NCBI GenBank assembly: GCA_963989245.1
Contig: OZ022341.1
Coordinates: forward strand, 52,401,213 to 52,465,212
Reading direction: 5' to 3'
DNA from: Nansenia antarctica
Taxonomy: Eukaryota; Chordata; Actinopteri; Argentiniformes; Microstomatidae
Length of the DNA stretch: 64,000 nt
Each line of letters starts with the position of its first letter. Position 1 is the stretch's first letter. Made by a program: the position numbers and the translations under genes. Positions 48,522 through 57,349 of the stretch are shown piece after piece. The notes below the pieces were generated by a model. It did not search any database, was not told where the DNA came from, and saw nothing but the letters and a program-made list of their open reading frames with translations.

Positions 48522-49463
48522 CAGTGTTGCCACAGTTACTTTGAAAAAGTATTCTGATTACTGATTACTGATTACTCCTTTAAAAAGTAATCTAGTTACT
48601 TTACTGATTACTTGATTTTAAAAGTAACTAAGTTAGATTACTAGTTACTTTTTTAGTTACTATTGGCAGCTGCCTAGGCACCCGACCCCCCCCCCCCCCC
48701 CGCAACATAAAAATACTGAATACTGGTTTTGCCAAAACTCACTTTATTTTAACAGTAACTTAAATTACATAATTAAACTTTAAACAATAACTTAAAACAA
48801 CAAAATAAAGAGTCTTTCTTTGCCTCACCCAACATAAATACTTGTTTTTAAACAATAAAATAAATATAATCTTTATTTAACAGTAACTAGCAAGGAGTGG
48901 TTTCACAAAACCTAAAACCTACCCTGACCATTCAGATATGATCCTAATATAATCCTAATCCTAAACTGGGTGAGTCTGAGTTTATCAATGATCAACATTT
49001 ATGTTCTTGTCATCCTTTGCTGACACAAACTCAAAATAATCCTTATATTTCCAGCTATTTAACGCATATCTCTGTTCTCGCTCCATTGTGTAGGCTACGC
49101 TTCTGTTTACACTGTGCAATCAGCGTGGTGATACACGTGAGCGATTCTGCTGCAATCTCGCGATAGTCGAGAGACGTTTTTTGCGGGCATGGCCTTCCAT
49201 AGTAACCTCGTGTTGAAAACGTGGGCACTGACGTCACTCCCCAAGACGCGAGAAATGTTTGTTTACTATCGAACATTACAAAGAAATACTGCATTTAGCC
49301 TAAGTTATGAGGTAGTAACGCAATAGTAACGCACAGTCACTTGAATAAGTAACTTTAATCCGATTACTGATTTGGAAATAGTATCGCGATAGAATACTAG
49401 TTACTGGGGAAAGTAATCAGATTAGAGTAACGCGTTACTTAGTAACCGTTACCGACATCACTG
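48522..49463. mobile_element. hAT-type non-autonomous element, 8-bp duplication
   Basis: Begins CAGTGTTGCCACAGTTAC and ends GTTACCGACATCACTG, flanked exactly by GTGATGGT (48,514-48,521 and 49,464-49,471). Sub-terminal AGTTACTTT/AAAGTAACT-type repeats are numerous. It is 942 bp and non-coding, with a C-run at 48,690. Confidence 0.92.
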
Positions 49464-49826
49464 GTGATGGTCATACCTCCGTCCCACATGTATTTATCAT
49501 CATATTTTTCAATATAAAACGGAGGTATGATATGGCAGATATATATGGTAGGCTACATGGCAGTCCCGCCACGCGCTGTCCCGCTCCAGTTCTGCATCCA
49601 GTTGAATGCATGCAATTGTAACGGAGTAGAAAGTTCAAACTTCAATTATAGCTAAAATAGAGCTAAACTACGCCCTCTAGGGGTTTAATGTAAATACAGC
49701 TGGACAGTGCAATAGCACGGGACGTAATGTGATCTCCCTCAGTTCATCCTTAACCACTGATGCGGTAAGGTCATGTTTTCTGCAGGGTCTGAGATCGCAT
49801 ATAATTTAAGAGATTATTAATGTACC

Positions 49827-50043
49827 TGTTATAATGGGTAATTTGGATACATTATTAGATCGTTATGGTGATGACCCCTAACCTTACAGGTCATGACACA
49901 GGAAGTGGGGGTGTGGTCAATGTTTGTAATGCGGAAGGGGAATTCAGTCTGTGAATGTACTCTGGTATTGTGAACTACAAGTCTCCGGTATTAAAGTTAT
50001 GAAACCGCACCACTGGCGTGATTATTGAAGTCAGGTTACCACA
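49827..50043 (+). repeat. 5' LTR
   Basis: 217 bp, TG...CA ends. It reads TTTGTAATG where the 3' LTR reads TTAGTAATG, the only difference. A TATTAAAG near its end may serve polyadenylation or initiation. Confidence 0.96.
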
Positions 50044-50177
50044 ACTGGCGACGAGGATAAACTGGGAAGTTTGAGGATGTTTTACAGCGGCATCGTGCAG
50101 ATATTTTTGTTGTTTTTGCTGCTGGTGGTCTAGCCTAGCAAACATTAGCCTGCTGTTAGCTAGTTCCAGTCGGATTC

Positions 50178-53090
50178 ATGAGCGGAGAAGAGGACGACGG
50201 GGACAGCGTTAATAATTCTGATTCGGAGGACAGCGTCGACGCGAGAGGGGACATTCATCACCCAGAGAGAGCAGCAGTTGCGACCATGGCGACTTTTGGA
50301 TCTATCAGTGAGTTTGTTGAAGGGGACGGTGACTGGACGGAATACGTGGAGCGTCTGGAGCATTTTGGGGGGGCTAACGGGATTGATGACGCGGCTAAAC
50401 GTAGGTCCATACTCCTGAGTGTATGCGGTGCAAAGACATATAAACTGATGAGAAATTTGACATCGCCACAGAAGCCAGGGGAAAATACTTTTGATGAGCT
50501 GGTCAAGTTGGTTCAGGATCACTACTGCCCCAAACCTTCAGTGATTGTGCAGAGGTTTAGGTTCAATACTCTGTCCCGCAAGCCAGGTCAGTCGGTGGCG
50601 CAGTTTGTAGCAGAGTTGCGGCAGTTTTCGGAGCATTGTGAATATGGCCAATTGTTAGAAGAGATGCTCCGTGATAGATTTGTAGTGGGAGTCAGTGATG
50701 AGAGGATGCAGCGCTGCTTGCTGAAAGAGGCCACCCTGACTTTCAAGAGGGCTTTTGAGCTAGCTCAGGGTATGGAGATGGCAGCGAGCAATGTCAAGGA
50801 CATTCAGAGGGCATGCAGTAGCGCTACTACCTATGCTGGGGAAGTGCATCAGGTGGGGGAGGAGTCAGACAGACCGGAGGCTAGAGGGCAGGCTGGGGAG
50901 GTCCACCAGGTTGTCAGGGGGGCAGAGAGGGCTAAGCCAGTGGAATGTTTCAGGTGTGGGGGGAGTCATTATGCTAACACCTGTAAATTCAAGGAAGCTG
51001 TTTGCCATGCCTGCAACATTAAGGGGCATATTGCTAAAAAGTGCAGGGGGCCTAGGGGAAAAGCAAAGCAGGGGAATGCTAGCTTTAGGACGCCTCAGTC
51101 AGTAGCACATTATGTTGAGGAGACAGAGCATTATATGAGGGAGGAAGAGTACAACATGTTTCAGTTGAGCGGGCCCCGGGCAGAGCCTATCTATGCTACA
51201 GTGGAGGTAAATGGTAGGGAGTTGAGGATGGAGGTCGACACAGGAGCCTCAGCATCAGTGATTAGCGAACAGACCTACAGAGAGACATGGCACCAGGCTG
51301 CCAATGCACCCACTATCACCCCAGCAAGTATCAGCTTACGGACATATACAGGAGAGACTATACCACTGTTAGGTTCATTAGATGTGGACATTCGATGCAA
51401 CCATCAGGAAGCAAAGGCACGGCTTGTAGTTGTGAAGGGGAAGGGACCCAGTCTGCTGGGACGTGACTGGCTCCAGAAGATCCAGTGGAACTTGGGCGAG
51501 ATCAAACACACCCGGGTGACGGAGGATGTCATCGGGAAGTACCCAGATGTGTTCAGAGATGAGCTCGGTACACTGAGGGGGACAACAGCCAAGCTGCACG
51601 TGGACCCGGAGGCTACCCCTAGGTTTTTCAAAGCCATGGGAGTAGCCTATGCTATGAAAAGCAAAGTAGAGGAGGAGTTGGACCGTCTACTGGGGCTGGG
51701 CGTCATCCAGCCTGTACAGTTTTCAGCTTGGGCCGCCCCCATTGTTCCAGTGTTGAAGGGCGACAGTACAGTACGGATCTGCGGGGACTACAAACTGACC
51801 ATTCACCAGGTCTCCAAGCTGGACGCCTACCCCCTGCCGAGAGTGGAGGACCTGTTTGCGACCCTGGCAGGGGGACAGACATTTTCCAAGCTGGACATGA
51901 GCCACGCCTACTTACAGTTGGTTTTGGATGAAGACTCAAGACAGTACACTACCATCAACACCCACAAGGGTTTGTTTCAGTATAACAGGCTGGTTTTCGG
52001 CGTGGCCTCCAGTCCGGCCATTTTTCAACGCACGATGGACAGTCTGTTACAGAGGATTCCCCATGTGACGGTTTTCCTTGATGACATTTTGGTAACAGGG
52101 GAGACAGAAGAGGAGCACCTCCACAACCTGGAGCAGGTGCTACAGAGGCTTTCAGAGGCGGGGCTCCGGTTGAAGCGTAGCAAGTGCGTTTTCCAGGCAC
52201 CGAGCGTGACATACTTGGGCCACACTATTACAGCTCAGGATCTACGGCCAGTGGAAGACAAGGTGAAGGCAATCAAGGAGGCACCAAGCCCCAGGAACGT
52301 GCCTGAACTCAGATCATTTCTGGGCATGGTGAACTATTATGGGAGATTCCTCCCAGACCTTTCCACGGTGCTGGCGCCCCTGTATTCTTTACTCCACAAG
52401 GGCTCAGGGTGGGAGTGGGGGCCGGCACAGGAGACAGCCTTCACTAATGTGAAAACACAGCTACATTCGGCGAGACTTCTGGTCCATTACGACCCAGACA
52501 AAGAAATCATACTGTCCTGTGATGCCTCACCATATGGCGTCGGGTCGGTACTGTCCCATGTGATGAAGGATGGATCGGAGAAGCCCATCGGGTTCGCGTC
52601 ACGGACTCTAACACCGGCTGAGAAAGGCTACTCCCAGCTGGACAAGGAGGGTCTGGCGGTGGTTTTTGCAGTTAAGAGGTTTCACCAGTACCTCTACGGG
52701 CGGCCATTCACTATTTGTACAGATCACAAACCACTGGTGGGTCTTTTCAGCGAGCTGAAGTGCATTCCGCCTATGGCGTCGGCGAGGGTACAACGCTGGG
52801 CCCTCACCCTGTCAGCGTACCAGTACACCATTGTCTACAGAGCAGGGCAGGACAATGCCAATGCAGACGCCCTGAGTAGACTTCCTCTACCGGGTACGCC
52901 ATCCCAGACGGTGGCGCCACCAGAGTCAGTGTTTTTGATGGAGAGACTAGCCAAGTCTCCAGTGAACGGCCGACAGATAAAGCAGTGGACAGAGAGAGAC
53001 CCGATCCTCTCTCAGGTGAAGAGGTTTCTGTTACAGGGTTGGCCCCCTGTGGCCGAGGACGACAGGCTGAAGCCATACTACAGACGCTAA
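50178..53090 (+). CDS. Gag-Pol of Ty3/gypsy element, up to RNase H
   Basis: A 970-codon open frame. Residues 1-40 are acidic, then comes a retrotransposon capsid-like region (about 40-200). Two zinc knuckles follow at about 257-290 (CFRCGGSHYANTC and CHACNIKGHIAKKC), then an aspartic protease with VDTGASASVIS at about 353. RT has FSKLDMSHAYLQL and the catalytic FLDD at about 635, and RNase H has SCDASPYGVGSVL at about 781. Gag and Pol share one frame, so no frameshift signal is needed. It stops with TAA at 53,088-53,090, directly followed in the same frame by the integrase part. The start at 50,178 is the first ATG after the 5' LTR; MATFGS at 50,286 is an alternative. Confidence 0.95.
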   Translation: MSGEEDDGDSVNNSDSEDSVDARGDIHHPERAAVATMATFGSISEFVEGDGDWTEYVERLEHFGGANGIDDAAKRRSILLSVCGAKTYKLMRNLTSPQKPGENTFDELVKLVQDHYCPKPSVIVQRFRFNTLSRKPGQSVAQFVAELRQFSEHCEYGQLLEEMLRDRFVVGVSDERMQRCLLKEATLTFKRAFELAQGMEMAASNVKDIQRACSSATTYAGEVHQVGEESDRPEARGQAGEVHQVVRGAERAKPVECFRCGGSHYANTCKFKEAVCHACNIKGHIAKKCRGPRGKAKQGNASFRTPQSVAHYVEETEHYMREEEYNMFQLSGPRAEPIYATVEVNGRELRMEVDTGASASVISEQTYRETWHQAANAPTITPASISLRTYTGETIPLLGSLDVDIRCNHQEAKARLVVVKGKGPSLLGRDWLQKIQWNLGEIKHTRVTEDVIGKYPDVFRDELGTLRGTTAKLHVDPEATPRFFKAMGVAYAMKSKVEEELDRLLGLGVIQPVQFSAWAAPIVPVLKGDSTVRICGDYKLTIHQVSKLDAYPLPRVEDLFATLAGGQTFSKLDMSHAYLQLVLDEDSRQYTTINTHKGLFQYNRLVFGVASSPAIFQRTMDSLLQRIPHVTVFLDDILVTGETEEEHLHNLEQVLQRLSEAGLRLKRSKCVFQAPSVTYLGHTITAQDLRPVEDKVKAIKEAPSPRNVPELRSFLGMVNYYGRFLPDLSTVLAPLYSLLHKGSGWEWGPAQETAFTNVKTQLHSARLLVHYDPDKEIILSCDASPYGVGSVLSHVMKDGSEKPIGFASRTLTPAEKGYSQLDKEGLAVVFAVKRFHQYLYGRPFTICTDHKPLVGLFSELKCIPPMASARVQRWALTLSAYQYTIVYRAGQDNANADALSRLPLPGTPSQTVAPPESVFLMERLAKSPVNGRQIKQWTERDPILSQVKRFLLQGWPPVAEDDRLKPYYRR

Positions 53091-53972
53091 ATGGAGCTGA
53101 GTATTGAGGATGGCTGCATTCTCTGGGGCTCCAGAGTGGTGGTGCCTCCACAAGGGAGGGCACAGGTGATGGAGGAGATTCACGAGGGCCACCCTGGGTT
53201 TTCTCGCATGAAAGGGTTGGCCAGAGCCTATGCGTGGTGGCCCAACATGGACCAGGATCTGGAGAACAAAGGGAGGTCTTGCTCCCAATGTCAATTGCAC
53301 CAGAAGATGGCGCCACCCGCCCCGCTCCATCCATGGGAGTGGCCGGACCGTGCGTGGTCCCGGCTACATGTGGACTTTGCTGGGCCTTTTATGGGCCATA
53401 TGTTTTTTGTTCTCGTGGATGCTCATTCTAAGTGGCTGGAGGTACACCAAATGAGCAACATCACAGCACAGGTGACAATTGACAAGCTGCGTCAGATCTT
53501 CTCAGTGCATGGTCTTCCTGAGGCGTTGGTGAGTGACAATGGGCCGACTTTCACAAGTGAGTTATTTAGGGAGTTCATGGAGAGGAATGGTATTCGCCAC
53601 ATCTGTACCGCACCTTTCCACCCAGCCTCCAATGGCCTGGCGGAGCGGGCCGTGCAGACCTTTAAGGAGGGTCTGAAGCGTATGACGGGGAGCGAAAGCG
53701 TGGCCACAAAACTGTCACGGTGGTTGTTTCAATATCGCATCACACCACAGACAACGACCGGCCTCGCTCCCGCTGAGATGTTGATGTCGAGGAGGCCTAG
53801 ATCGCGTCTGGACTTACTGCGTCCGGATGTGAAGGCAAGAGTGGAGAGAAACCAAGAGAAACAGAAAGAGGGCCTCGACTTGCATGCCCGAGAGAGACAT
53901 TTCGGGGTCAAAGACAGAGTGTATGTGAGGAACTTTGGCAGTGGTCAACGCTGGCTGCCAGGGGTTATTCTT
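53091..53972 (+). pseudogene. Integrase part of the Ty3/gypsy pol, separated by a stop
   Basis: Same frame as the upstream ORF, so the single TAA at 53,088 is a nonsense break rather than a frameshift. The HHCC zinc domain is visible (HEGHPGFSRM ... CSQCQLHQK), as are the core residues in LHVDFAGP, VSDNGPTFTS and the ASNGLAERAVQTFKEGL helix carrying the Glu. The C-terminal part is cut at about 53,972 by a SINE; after it the frame continues at 54,380. Confidence 0.9.
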
Positions 53973-54361
53973 TCTTTTTTCTTTTTTCCAGATTTTATCC
54001 CTTTTTCACCCAATTTGGTATCCAATTGAACCCAACCTAGCATCCAATTATCCCCTGCCTATCGCGTAGGACCCGCCGCACGACCCCGTGGCCGGCAGCC
54101 CCAGAGGAGATCGCCAGGCAGACTAGCTGACTGGCTCCTCGAGCCCAGCACCGTTATTCCGGCACCCCGGGGGCGCTGTTGCGCGACGGATCCTTGTCCG
54201 GAAATAGTCCTATACCGCCCTCTGGAGCGGCCGCTCAATATGCCGCTCCCTGTGTGCCTCGGCCATATCCGGGTCTGGCGAGACCGGGATTCGATCCCAG
54301 TCCCCGGTGGGCAGCTTGCACTAGTGGCTAGTGCTTAGACTGCTACGCCACCGCGGGGCTA
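53973..54361 (-). mobile_element. tRNA-derived SINE inside the gypsy element
   Basis: Flanked by an 18-bp direct repeat CTGCCAGGGGTTATTCTT (53,955-53,972 and 54,362-54,379). On the minus strand it starts at the tRNA-like head with an A-box (GTGGCGTAGCAGTCTAAG) and a B-box-like GGGATCGAATCCCGG. It continues through a unique body and ends in an A-rich tail (T-rich on the plus strand at 53,973-53,990). It is 389 bp. Confidence 0.93.
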
Positions 54362-54379
54362 CTGCCAGGGGTTATTCTT

Positions 54380-54787
54380 AAGCAAAGTGGGCCCATCTCG
54401 TTTGTGGTAAAGCTATCGGACGGTAGAGTATTCCGAAGGCACCAGGACCACATCCGTCTACGCCATGACACTCCACAGCCTCTGACCGATCCAGCAGAGG
54501 TGAACGTCGAGGACATTATAGGGGGAAGGGGGCAGGACCTGACCCCGATAGAACAACCAGGCACCCCAGCTGGGGAACATACAGGGAATACTGCAGATGG
54601 TCACGGGGGTGGAGGAGACCCGGTGGCAGGGGCTACAGCAGGAGAGGAGGGCTTCATACTTGCACCCACCTCTTTAGGGCAGGCAGAGACACGCCCTCCG
54701 GGGCAAACTCCAGTACTTCCTGCCACGCCGTTGGCACTACGCCGATCACAGCGTAGTCGCAACGCTCCGGTGAAACTGACTTTCTAA
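54380..54787 (+). pseudogene. C-terminal part of the gypsy integrase ORF after the SINE
   Basis: Continues the interrupted integrase tail: KLSDGRVFRRHQDHIRLR is the typical small C-terminal barrel region before a low-complexity Gly/Pro-rich stretch. ALRRSQRSRNAPVKLTF is the usual end of such polyproteins, with the stop at 54,785-54,787. There is no chromodomain. Confidence 0.85.
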
Positions 54788-54925
54788 GGGGTAGTGGGGG
54801 AAAGGAGTGATGTTCTTTATTTTTTAAAAAAGGGGAAAAAAGAAGATTTTGTTGTTCTACAAGGACAGTCTGTTGGTGTTAAGGGGTTTGTTTACAAAGG
54901 GGTTTTTGACTTAAGGGGGAAGGGA

Positions 54926-55142
54926 TGTTATAATGGGTAATTTGGATACATTATTAGATCGTTATGGTGATGACCCCTAACCTTACAGGTCATGACACAG
55001 GAAGTGGGGGTGTGGTCAATGTTAGTAATGCGGAAGGGGAATTCAGTCTGTGAATGTACTCTGGTATTGTGAACTACAAGTCTCCGGTATTAAAGTTATG
55101 AAACCGCACCACTGGCGTGATTATTGAAGTCAGGTTACCACA
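54926..55142 (+). repeat. 3' LTR
   Basis: 217 bp, one base different from the 5' LTR. The target duplication GTACC follows directly. Confidence 0.96.
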
Positions 55143-55394
55143 GTACCTATGTTTTATTTGAATGTTTAATGATCAAGATAGCTGTTTTGAGTTTCCCTAT
55201 TTATAGTATTTTAGTTTGGAACATATCACAAGTTTAGTAATGTGAGTTTTAAGTTGTTAACATTGATGGCGCTAACGTGAATGTTCGTGTAACATCATTT
55301 TAGAATTTAGCTTGATGACCCTGCAAGTCCCGTGTCCAGAAATTGATGCACTGTTTTCTACAGAATACATGAACATGAGCCATCCAGCTGAGAG

Positions 55395-55600
55395 TGATTC
55401 ATGCAAAGATACACCCCGTCACACAATGATTCAAGTAGATCGCGCAACCAGGGAATTGCCGACATGTGTGAAAGGGAGCAACACAGGAATCTACTGGCAT
55501 TTGGCTCATGTGTGAACGGCGAAAATGGGATTCCATGGAAATTACAGGGAACTATGTGTGAAAGAGGCTATAATGTGTTACATCATAACAGCCAATCATA
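55395..55600 (-). mobile_element. Inverted copy of the Harbinger-like repeat segment
   Basis: The reverse complement of 55,415-55,580 (CCTCTTTCACACATAGTTCC, TTTTCGCCGTTCACACATGA, AATTCCCTGGTTGCGCGATC) resembles 12,325-12,465 in the repeat cluster, showing the same family here in opposite orientation. Confidence 0.7.
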
Positions 55601-55609
55601 CGTCATCAG

Positions 55610-55761
55610 TAATGGCAGGACCCCGATCAAATTCCGACAACCGTTCAAATTCTGTACCTACAGGGGCACCCCCTCCTCTGCTTCCCACCAGCAACAGCAG
55701 CACTGATCTAAAATTACTGAAAAGATCAGCTATTGCATTCACTGATCCATATCATTGGTGA
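55610..55761 (+). other. 49-codon ORF on a duplicated 50-bp block
   Basis: The first 50 bases (55,610-55,659) are identical to the reverse complement of 37,637-37,686. The ATG at 55,612 opens MAGPRSNSDNRSNSVPTGAP then PPLLPTSNSSTDLKLLKR and ends at 55,761 with YHW and stop. Upstream are CCAATCAT and a CRE-like ACGTCAT. It might be a small coding exon, a duplicated promoter/5' UTR, or chance. It was not recognised as any family. Confidence 0.3.
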
Positions 55762-56940
55762 ACATTTTGAGGAAATGAGAGGACAGAGAAGAGGAAATGT
55801 TGTGCTGAGTGTGTGAACGTAGCCAAAGCGTCACTGTCATTACATTTTGCGCAATATTTTCGCATAGACTTACTGATCCTCAGTCAACACTGCACTATAT
55901 AGCGCAAGTTTTTATTAAGACTGCGTTAAGGGCCATGCCCAATAAAACACAACAGGAGAGGGGGTGACAATGAATGACGTGTTTTGCCATAGTGTCCACT
56001 TTGATACTGACGAAACCATCATCATTTATTCAGCTGGGTATAGAACATGTCTTTGGTATAGTCGTAGATCGTTTTTCGTATTTCACCACATCCACACAAA
56101 ATCACAAGATATTCTACATATGATAATTAACTGCTCAGGAAGCTTTACATAATTAATGTCCTGTGCAGTTCTTTGTTTCTTTCATTCAAGATAAACAAAG
56201 AGAACATGACAATAACCATTTCATAAGCTTTGAAATGTTTCTATTTTTCTAATTCACCATTCATCAACAACAACAATTTATCTAAAGATTCTTGATAAAT
56301 ATGATATGAAGAAAACTGTTAAATTCGTATGGTCGGTCATTTGACTGTTTTGACACTCCAGAAGGCACCATCAAAGTACAGGGGTCAGCGTAAAAAAATA
56401 AATGCACGGAAGTTATTTGGAAGCCATGGGAAATGAAAACGTACACTTTGTTACGTGGGTAGCGTACAATTAAATCGTTTTGTGCGTAGATATTGCTTAA
56501 ACCATATTAAATCGTTTTTGTAATGTTTGAAATAAACGTCATCCCCCCTTAAGAAAATGGTTTTGACCATGGGACTGTTGCAATGCCTCTTGATGAGGAA
56601 TTGGATACATATTGAATACATTACATTGTTAAATTCCAACAATTTAGCCACTTATTCGACCTGTGTCAAGTTTGTTCATTTTTGTAGTTGCTTGTTCTCA
56701 AGTGCGTCTTGTTTCGGAGTATTTTTAGGAGGAGAAGCAGTCAGGAATACAACACCTCTGATTGTTTTTCCCTCTCTCAATCGTTTGTACCATTAGGGCT
56801 GCGACGGGGGTTTTGCAGTAACAAACTGCGCCTTTTCGTCTGAAAATTCTCCTGATTACGCAAGTTGATGGAATTGTCGGCACGAATCGAATAGGATTGC
56901 TGTAATACGGTTAATATATTTTTTTTACACCATATAATAC
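55762..56940. other. Intergenic DNA upstream of SNX17
   Basis: AT-rich unique sequence without a recognisable coding segment. Confidence 0.5.
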
Positions 56941-57289
56941 ACATTCGACGAATAAAGACAAATTAAACGCCAACAATGAAGGTGGAATTACCTACATTTG
57001 CAACATGGCTGCTACAGGGACGCTAGTGGCAAAAGTTTAGCACTGACGTGGGAGAAGTTTTATACTAATCCAGTTAGTGCAGCAATTGTTGGATAAACAC
57101 AATTAGTCTTTCGTCGCCTCTGGCTGAACAACGGAGCACCGTGTGGACCCGAATGAGTGTGTGCAAGACCACTTTCTTCAGAGGATATCACCAACCAGTC
57201 GCTTACAGACTTTCTCTGGATTTGAGGGGTCTTTTGAATCGCAAATAGTGGTTAGAAGGACCTCGTCCAGTTTTTGAACTGTATCTAAA
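56941..57289 (+). promoter_or_regulatory. SNX17 upstream region / 5' UTR
   Basis: Directly precedes the SNX17 start codon. It contains CAACATGGCTGCTACAGG (57,001), a YY1-like AAGATGGC/ACATGGC motif common near housekeeping promoters. No TATA box evident. Transcription start not placed. Confidence 0.4.
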
Positions 57290-57349
57290 ATGCATTTCTC
57301 CATACCTGAAACGGAGGTACGTTCAGGAGAAAACGGATCAACATATGTG
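57290..57349 (+). CDS. snx17: Sorting nexin-17, exon 1 (partial gene)
   Basis: Twenty codons, MHFSIPETEVRSGENGSTYV, ending at GTG|GTGAGT. MHFSIPETE is the characteristic start of sorting nexin-17, the early-endosome PX-FERM protein that recycles NPxY-containing receptors such as LRP1 and integrins. In mammals SNX17 neighbours EIF2B4, which supports the call. Exon 2 (the start of the PX domain) was not found up to 64,000, so intron 1 is longer than 6.6 kb and the rest of the gene lies outside the window. Confidence 0.9.

Larger units (their letters stand above)
49827..55142 (+). mobile_element. Ty3/gypsy LTR retrotransposon
   Basis: Two 217-bp LTRs (49,827-50,043 and 54,926-55,142) both start TGTTATAATGGG and end TTACCACA, and differ at one base. 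GTACC (49,822-49,826; 55,143-55,147) is the 5-bp target duplication. A primer-binding site candidate follows the 5' LTR (TGGCGACGAGG at 50,046) and a polypurine tract AAGGGGGAAGGGA precedes the 3' LTR. The gene order gag, protease, RT, RNase H, integrase is that of Ty3/gypsy. It is disabled by an in-frame stop before integrase and by a SINE near the 3' end. Confidence 0.97.

Noticed and set aside
50160..53334. Numerous minus-strand and alternative-frame ORFs
   Set aside because: Shadows of the gypsy Gag-Pol reading frame.
54270..54361. A tRNA gene on the minus strand
   Set aside because: The A- and B-box-like sequences belong to the head of a SINE with target duplication; the cloverleaf is degenerate.
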